Source: Aspidiotus rigidus (Eukaryota; Arthropoda; Insecta; Hemiptera; Diaspididae). From it: 64,000 nucleotides of DNA. Shown piece by piece: positions 46,201 to 55,200 of the stretch. Positions within the stretch are counted from its first letter, which is position 1, and each line of letters begins with the position of its first letter. The notes beneath the pieces were generated by a model. The model ran no database searches and had not been told where the DNA came from. It saw only the letters and a program-made list of their open reading frames with translations. Made by a program: the position numbers and the translations under genes. The stretch covers positions 15,622,001 to 15,686,000 of the forward strand of contig JAVHKY010000013.1 of NCBI GenBank assembly GCA_035079385.1. Reading direction: 5' to 3'.

Positions 46201-49200
46201 GAGCAGTTTCAGAATATTTCCGGAGTGCCGCGAGGGAAATTCAAGTATCAAACATCAAATTTTGGTTAATTAGAATGGCACCCATTTATCGGCCCGAGAA
46301 AAATAATAAGAAGTACAAGATAAAGAAAGGGACTTAGCACCATTTCAAAATGATGAACAAGTAAAATAAATGTTTCACAAGAAGAAATTATTAATGACGA
46401 TATAAAAAGTTTTACAAATTATTATAATACACAAGAAATCAAAATGTCTTACTTCATAAAAATACATAAGCCCAGGTACATTTTCCTATAAAGATTACAT
46501 CGATAGAAAGAAAAAAATATTTGATTTCTCCTTCATTCTTATAGTTAGAATTCTAATTCTTCTATTCAATGTTTGATATTTGGAATAGTACTCTGATTGC
46601 TCATCAATCAACGCGATCAACTGATGGTCCTATTCTTATCAGCTGTGCATGCCTATCTCATATAATTCCTCAGTTTTAGCCAATTAGCGCTTAGCAGAAG
46701 CTTAAGCTCATTCTTGATTGGCTTTAGGGCAGATAAAAAGTCAGCAGGGTTGCAAAAAAAAAAAACGAAAAGCCTATTTTTTCAGTTTAAAACAGATTTT
46801 ATGTTTAAAACATATTTTAAATGATGGTTTTTAATTCCTTGTTTAATTTTTAAATGTTTTAAACAATGTTTAAAACCGTCTTAAATCATTCAATTATTGT
46901 TTAGGACACATTTTTGGAGTTTTAACTAGGTATCGTTTAAACACATTTTGAATGTTTTAAACAATGGTTTTGAATATTGTTTAAAACAACGTTCTAATTT
47001 CTTTATATTACTTTAATCATTGAAAAATTGTCAAATAATCATTTTTAGTGAAGAATAATAATAAAGATATGGAGAAGAACAAGGTTTTCAATGTTGTTTC
47101 ATGTATTGAAAAAAACAAGTTAAAAAAAAAAAGAAAAAACAAGTTTTAAACATATTTCCGTTCAAAACACGAATTTTGATTTTTTGTGTGTTTTAAACAC
47201 ATTTTAAACAATGTTTGTTTAAAACATCGCAACCCTAAAAGTTAGTCACTTGCCGCTTCATTAGGACACAAAGCCAGTCAATAAAGAGACGCTGATTGGC
47301 CGTTTCTTGAAAACAGATTTTTAGGCTCAGAACCGTTTCAGAGCTGTTTTATTACGCTCCTGAACAAAAGTTTGAATATTGACTACAAGTACGACCGCTA
47401 AATTAAGTCGATAGTCAAGTGCTTAAAAGTCAAAACCTGAAGATAGGAGCCAAAAGTTTCTTACTTTCAAAGATTAATGTATAATCAAATCGTTCTTATC
47501 TATTTCTTATGGGAGTGCATTTCGTTTACAAACCATAGCGGTAAAATGGGAATTTTGTTCAGATTATTTATTTATTTTTGAAAATTCTATTTTATTCATT
47601 TTTGGGAATTTTTGTATTACTTAGTATTATTTTCCTTACAGTGTCTTGGAATGGATTACTTGGAAAGTCAGCTATTTGATTGAGGGAGAGCCTAATAAAT
47701 TTATTGATCAAATAAAATTGAAAGCAGCTCGAAGGTTTCACTATTTTTATATTTCTTATCTGATGTACCTAGAGAAAGTACTTTCTATTCCTTACTTATT
47801 TGAGGGTGACGATCTAAAAATTTAGGAATACTTTTATTTTTCAGAAAAATACAATTAAAATCTTCTACATCAATATTACTAAAGCAGAACAATAAATTTG
47901 TAATTGGGAAAAAGTTTCAGATTTTAATTATGGAAGCTTTAAAGAAGAAAACTTATTATAAAAATTATACATTTTTGTACAAAACAATTATCAATGGAAT
48001 TTATAGAACATACTTAATGCTAAAGAATATGAACAAGAAGAGAATTTTCTGTAAGAATTTACGTATGAAAGAAGGAATATTGGAGAAAATACTATGAAAA
48101 ATGCTCTGAGGGGGGCATACTATAAGGAAAAGTAAATTCTAAATCAAATAATATTTTTCAAAAGCGCCAAAACCAAATAACATGATTGAATAATAGAGCA
48201 TTATTAGAATGAGAAGAATCATTAAATGAAAATGAATTAAAATTATTAACTGAAATAAGAAAACATAGAACAAAGAGACAAGAATCTAAGTCAAAAAAAA
48301 AAAAATGAAGATAGAAAGAAAATGTTAATAATGAATTTAAAAAATGATAAAAATGTTGATAAAAATACATAAGAACTAGGTACATTAAAACCTAAGAATA
48401 AATTATTGGAAGGAGATTGGTTGAAAAACAAAAACCGGAAGGAATACGAATAATATAATATTCTTTTCTTTTAAATTTAGCATCTTTGATGTTTGATTTT
48501 ACAAAAAGAAAATGGGCATTAATTTGGTTTGATTTTACACCATCAAATAAAAAAAATGTTAAATTACCGGTAGTTCCTGTTTTAGATCGATATAAAAATG
48601 TTTTACCAGTGTGTCGCATTGTAAAAATAAAAATCGATTTGTAGCTTTTGCAGAAAACTCAATAAAAATATGTGGCAATTCAACAGTTGCTTTAAAAGAA
48701 TCAAACAAAAAATTAGATTAGAATGATATTTTTTGCAAAGAAGAATTGAATAAAATTAATAATAACAAATAAGACTTTAATATCAAAACTCCACAAGCCA
48801 TCCACCAAAAAAGAGTACAGACAATAATGATGAACCCTACAAAAAAAATATATATAAAAAATATACCTAATAAAAATAATGAAAAATAAATAAAAATACT
48901 AGCGTTACATTGTTTCAAAAATTTGATTTTTGCTTTATCCAATATTTACTTGAGAAATATCGAACTTATCGAGCTTCATTAGATTTTTTTTTCTTTAATG
49001 TATTGATAGACTGAATTATCCTGAGGAACGTTTCGATCTTATGTTCAAATTTGAAAACGAGGAATAAATAACAAACCGCGGATACATTTTGAAAAACTTC
49101 AGAACTTTCTAATTTTGAATATTATAAACATGTAAATATTTGTTCACTTCCAATTTTTTAATTTGAATGTGAACGTTCCAGTGTACTTTTTATGAGAATC

Positions 49201-52200
49201 AGTAACATGATAAATCCAAAAACAATTCAATGATCATACTCAAGGGGTTTTGAAGTGTGTTCGCGCGTGGTTTGTGGCCTTTGCACCTTGTTGGTAGGGA
49301 ATTAGCAACAAATGACATCACGATAAATCGGTATATTACTTAGTTAGAATTAAATTTAGTTCAATTCCTATTCAAAGAAGAAATCGAGTTTTAATGGTGT
49401 CTTGAAGCACACCAAGTGAAGTGACATTGCGTTCCCGGCATTACCTTATATATGGCTATTTTCATTAGTTTTTAAATATCTAAAAAATAAACGTTCTAAG
49501 CGCGAAAACAAAGAGAATAAAATATAATTCAACAATTTGCTTTCACTCTTTAATACTATCGTTGAGCGACTTATGGCCCTTGTACTAAATAATTACCCAG
49601 TGTTTAAGGAGTAAATTACAATTTCGTGTTAACTGGCTTGAATTGAGCGGTCAAATTGAGAATTTGCGGGAAGTGAGTTGGTACGTACAACTGAACTAAG
49701 TTTAAGTCATTAAAAAAGAAATTAAATAACGAGGCTTTTCCCACACAAAATTCATTCGACTATTTATTCGACGTTTCGGCCAATTTAGTGGCCTTTATCA
49801 AGACGAAACGACGACTTATTCACGAGCTTGAGAGGTTGGCTCAAGCGGCTCTGAATGTTAAACCTAAGGTTGGAATATTGACGACGATTTAAGTTTCGTG
49901 CTTACAAAAAAGTTGGCTAGATTCGCTATGAAATTGTGGCTAACGTCGTAAACAAATAAGAACGAAGGAGAATAATAAATTATTATTTTGTCAGTGAACG
50001 AGTACAAAATTTTTGCTTCTTACTCAAATGTAAGAATTTAGACCCCAAATCTAGGAATGGGGGTGAGAGTCAGAATGAAGATAAGAAACACGTCAAAAAA
50101 AAGTCATTTCGTTTCAGGAAATTAATATTATTCTCTTAATTTTTGTTCTTTTGTGCAGATGCTCCAACGTGCAAAGTGAATCAAACTCGAGTTTACGGAG
50201 TAGCGAAAAATGAGCGGGTGAATATCACCTGCGAAGTAGACGCCAATCCAACGGATCTTGTTTATAAATGGTCGTTCAATAATTCGCAAGAAAGCGTCGA
50301 CGTGCTCGCGAGTCATGTAACAAAATCGGGCACCACGAGTATCGTTTCTCATACCCCGGTAACCGATATGGATTACGGAACACTTCTGTGCATCGCCTCC
50401 AACGGCGTCGGCTATCAAAGGATACCCTGCATTTATCACATCATAGCAGCCGGTAAACGCTTTAGAAGCTAACATTTATAAGATACCACATCGAGCGAAG
50501 TGACCTCAATATTTTCGGTCGTCGAATTATTTTTTTCGTCACGAATGACGACCAAATTACTACTGTACAATCGAATTAAGCCATGGAGGAAATAATGAAT
50601 GACCGTATCCGCAAATTATTCTCCACAAATCCTTTGTTTTCGACAAAGTTATGCGCGAACGCCCCCGGAGGGTACTAGAGTAATGTATCAAAAGTAACGA
50701 AGATCGTTTTCATTGAAAAGATATATACGCGACGTTAAAACAATCTCATCTCGCATCCCCCGCTGCAGCGTAAGAAAGGCTAGAACACGATTAAGTGTAA
50801 AAAGGTGAACGCTGCACGATGAACTTAAAAGCTGTCATACTGCGCGCAGTACAACTTATTCAAGAGGGTAGGAAATTTGAAAGTCGCTTTTAAATGGCGA
50901 AAGTATGGTATACGCGTAGCACTTCTGTATAATACTTACAGTGTACGCGCAGACCGACCGACGTTTCATTTGAACATTTCATCTCGAACGTAATTAAAAA
51001 GGATTACGTATTCTACAACAGTTTAGCTCTGAAGAGCCAAGCGAAGACGTACCTGACGTGGAACTAATTACATTAAAACGCGTAACTATAGAACGAAACT
51101 TGTGTCATTACTAGGGCTTTTTTCAGCGCGCGATACCCACTACGCGCTTCCGTTCTACCCGCGACGCCCAATTTTCTATTTAACAATAGGCCTATCAGCG
51201 ATCCTGTTAACCGTCAAACAAAATTTCATATTCGTATAATCTCCTTGTAGTCCTGTATGTGTACGCAGGATGTAGAAGACTTTTGCTGTACTGTAGCACG
51301 TAATTAGCCCGGGTACGTTAGACTTTTTAATGCTCGCCAATATTCGCACCCTTCAAAATATAAGTCCGGGAACGGTAGCTATCCTTTTGTTTTATCCCTG
51401 TGCAAAGTTCGAGAGCTTTTAGCCTCGAGCGAATCGTATGTAAAAACGTAAAGCGTCTTAGGTTTGCATAAGTGAAAAGAGATCTATACAAAGGGGAAAA
51501 AAAATTGTTTCAGAAGTAAAGAAATTTCCATGTGAAAAGGATGTGTTAGAAGAGCTTGATTTTGATCGTGATTGGCACTTCTCAAAGATGATTTATTGTA
51601 ATGTGTGCAGGGAAACCGGAGCGCGTGAGCAATTGTAGCGTGTGGAACGTGACGGCGACGTCATTCTCTGTTCGATGTACCGAAGGATACAACGGAGGTA
51701 TGCCGCAAACATTTTATTCGGAAGCGAATACGGAAAGCGATCACAACTTGAAGAGCAACATTAGCGCGCCGGTTCCGCGATTTCAGTTCGCCGGATTGCA
51801 ACCAGCCACCAGATATGTGATAGCGGTTTACGCGGTCAACATAAAAGGTCGCAGCGAACCGTTCCCCTTGGAAGTTACCACATTGGAGAATCCTGAGAAA
51901 ACGCTAGATCTCAAAGAAGGTGAGTTTTCGTGTTTTTTTTTTTGTAACAGTGTTTTTCGGAAAAAACATCCGCCGTCCGCCAGCCGGGAAAGCTTGGAGT
52001 TCGAAACTTTTTCTAGTCACCCTCCTATCATATAATATCTCGGCGGTCGAAATTTTTCCAAGTTCACCATCTATAATATATGGCTTGGAGGAGAGGGCCT
52101 GTGACGTCACAATTTCATGACGTCATAGATAAAGCGTTTTTTATTATTAATGTTTCGTCTGTCCAGCAGCCTTCTTCTGAAACGAACAGTAAAATATGAT

Positions 52201-55200
52201 TATTGATTCCTTGCACGGAAAAATTGATTCTGATTTTATTCATTCCTCCTATTTCTAAGTCCCCCTCCTATCATATGTATCTTTCAGTAGCGGATTTAGG
52301 GTCTAAAACATCAAGGGCACTCGACAAAATGACGCCCCCTTCTTACGGCGCGTTAATATTTACTTGAATCGTTTTTTTTTTTCATGTGAGCTTTTCATAA
52401 TTTTTTCTTCAAAATTTGCCGCCCTGGGCAGTAGCCTATGTTGCCCGCCTGTAAATCCGCCACTGGTAGCTTGAAGAGTGGGACCTGTGACGTCACAGTT
52501 TGATGACGTTATTGGTCAGTCTTGTGAGGTAACAATTCGATGACGTCATAGATCAGTTTTTTTACATATTCCCTCCTATTCACCGTAAGAGATCTGTCAG
52601 GAGCGCCTTTTTTCACGCTACACTCCAAGGTGATGGTGTGTAACAGTCCCATATAAATAACACAGGAATGAGTCTTCATTATTAATTGATCAATCAATTT
52701 TAAAAAATGAGATAAATACAAAAATTGGAGCCAAGTCTACTCTAACAATTTCAAAACTCTTATAGGTGGCTTTCCATTTGAATTTTACAAGAAAGAAGGG
52801 CAAAAAGAAAATATGTTGTATAGTTATCATCACTCATCATCACCTTTGAGTGCGAGCTTTGGAGAAATTTTGTATAGTAGCGCATACTCCGTCTTGATTT
52901 GCAAATGAGGAGGTATCTGTAAAAAAGGCCCCCGCAAGGAAATTTTTGAAATTAAAAAATGAATTTGAAGTTTTGGATGAATATAACTTTGCAACAATAA
53001 GTTTAATCAAAAAAAGTGTAAGAACAAAAATTGAAGAGCAACTCTTTTTCTATAAAATGCAATAATTAGATTGTCAATCTGTTGAATAGTAAATTCATAA
53101 AGAACGGAAGAAAAAAAGATGGCAGAGGCCCTTCTTGCAGAGAAAGGATAAAATCCCATATAAGCCCATACAAAAAAAAAAAAAAATTGAAAAATATGGG
53201 CATTGAACTGAAACGTCCAAAAATGATGATCTCGGTAAAAAGGGCCTCCGCTCGATGGAGGCCCTTTTTACAGATAACTCCTCAAATATAGCTCCAAAGT
53301 CACAATTTGATGATGTAATAGGTCAGTCTTGTAACATCACCTGATGACGTCATAAATAATTGTTTTCCAAATTCCCCTCCTATTTCAAGTTTCCCCAGGG
53401 CCTGGGATGTCACAATTTCATGACGTCATAGGTCAGTTTTGTGATGTCACAATTGATGACATCATAGATCATTTTTTTCCATGTTTCCCTCTTATCATAT
53501 ATAGCTTGAGAGCGGAGGCTGTAATGTCACAGTTTGATGACGTCATGGGTCAGCCTCGTGATGTCACAATCTGATGACGTCATAGACAGTTTATCCACGG
53601 TCCCTCCTATTTCTGTGACGTCACAATCTGATGATGTCATAGAACATTTTTTCCGTTTCCCTCTTATCATATATAGCTTTAGACCTGAGCCTGTGACGTC
53701 ACAGTGTGCTGGTACCATTTATGACAACTTATGACGTCACAATCTGATGACATCATAGGTCAGCCTTGTGACATCACCATCTGATGACGTCATAGATAAT
53801 GTTTTTTAAGTTTCCCTCTTATCATAAATAGCTTGAGGGCGGAGCCTGTAACGTCATAGTTTGGTAACGTCATAGGTCAGCCTTGTGATGTCACAATCTG
53901 ATGACAACATAGACAGTTATTCACGTTCACAGTTTGCTGGCGCTATATGACAGCTGGTGACGTCACAATCTGATGCCGTTACAAACAGTTCTTTCACGTG
54001 CCCTTCCTATTTCTGTGATGTCACAGTTTGCTGACGCCATAGACAGTTTTTTTCACGTTTCCCTCCTATTTCTGTGAAGTCACAGTGAGCTGACGCCTTA
54101 TGACAGCCTTGTGACGTTACAATCTGATGGCTTGTAGCCTCACTTATCATTTATCATGTATAGCTTGGGAGTAGAACCAGTTACGTCACAATCTGATGAC
54201 GTCATAAAACAGTTTCTCCTATTTCTGAGTCTCCTCCTATAAGAACGGGACCTGTAACGTCACAGTTTGTTGAAGTCATAAGGCCTGTGACGTCACAGTT
54301 TGATGACGTCATAGGTCAGCTTTGTGACGTCACAATTTGATGACGTCATAGATTAGCCTTGTGACGTCACAATTTACATTTTTCAGATCCCACGTGCCTC
54401 ATGAAACAGGTTTCCTGTCTTCCATCGTTTATGGCCGTTTAAGAACCCGTGTGTTTTTTTTCTATCGCTCAAAATAGAGGCGGTATGAATAATGAGATTT
54501 TTTCTTTTCTCTTTGCAGCTGAGAAACCGGAAAGTAAATTTCATATGTCGACAACGATGACTGTTGTTATAATAGTCGTACTCGTATTGATTGGAGTCGC
54601 TTGTTTGGTCGCGACGGGTCTTCAATGTTATTGTAATCGTATGGAGAATTTGCAAAATAAGGACAAGTTTCGCGACGAAACTAACGTTTACAGTTCAAAC
54701 GACAGTATGTCGAGTGGAGAGAAGAATCGAGACGGTTATATCGTGGATAAAATAATTACCAGTCAAAATAGTTCCTTAACGATAGATGGAGAAGAAAGAG
54801 AACCGGATTTAATAGCGCAAGCTACTTCCGGTAAGAAATTTAAGTATTGTCGTAATATCAATGTACTTAATGCTCGAGGGAAGGGGAGGAAATTATTTCA
54901 CACATTTTTGTTCTCATTCAAAATTAGGAGAGATTCTTGATGGATGGCAGGTGGCTAAAGTTTTGAAAGAGTCACTCATAAAACAAAACAGATGCCTCTT
55001 AAAATTTTGATTTTCAAGTTGTTTATAGAAGGAGGACCGAATTTTAGGTCACTTATATGTAAGAGAAGAAAGACTTGAAACGATTCGGAAGGAAAGAAGT
55101 TGAACATTTCATGAGAAATTTGAAAAAGTCATGTATTTATGAGGAGATCAAAAGATTTGGAAAGTATCGCCTTTAGAAAAAGTCAATCAGAATTGAAAAA

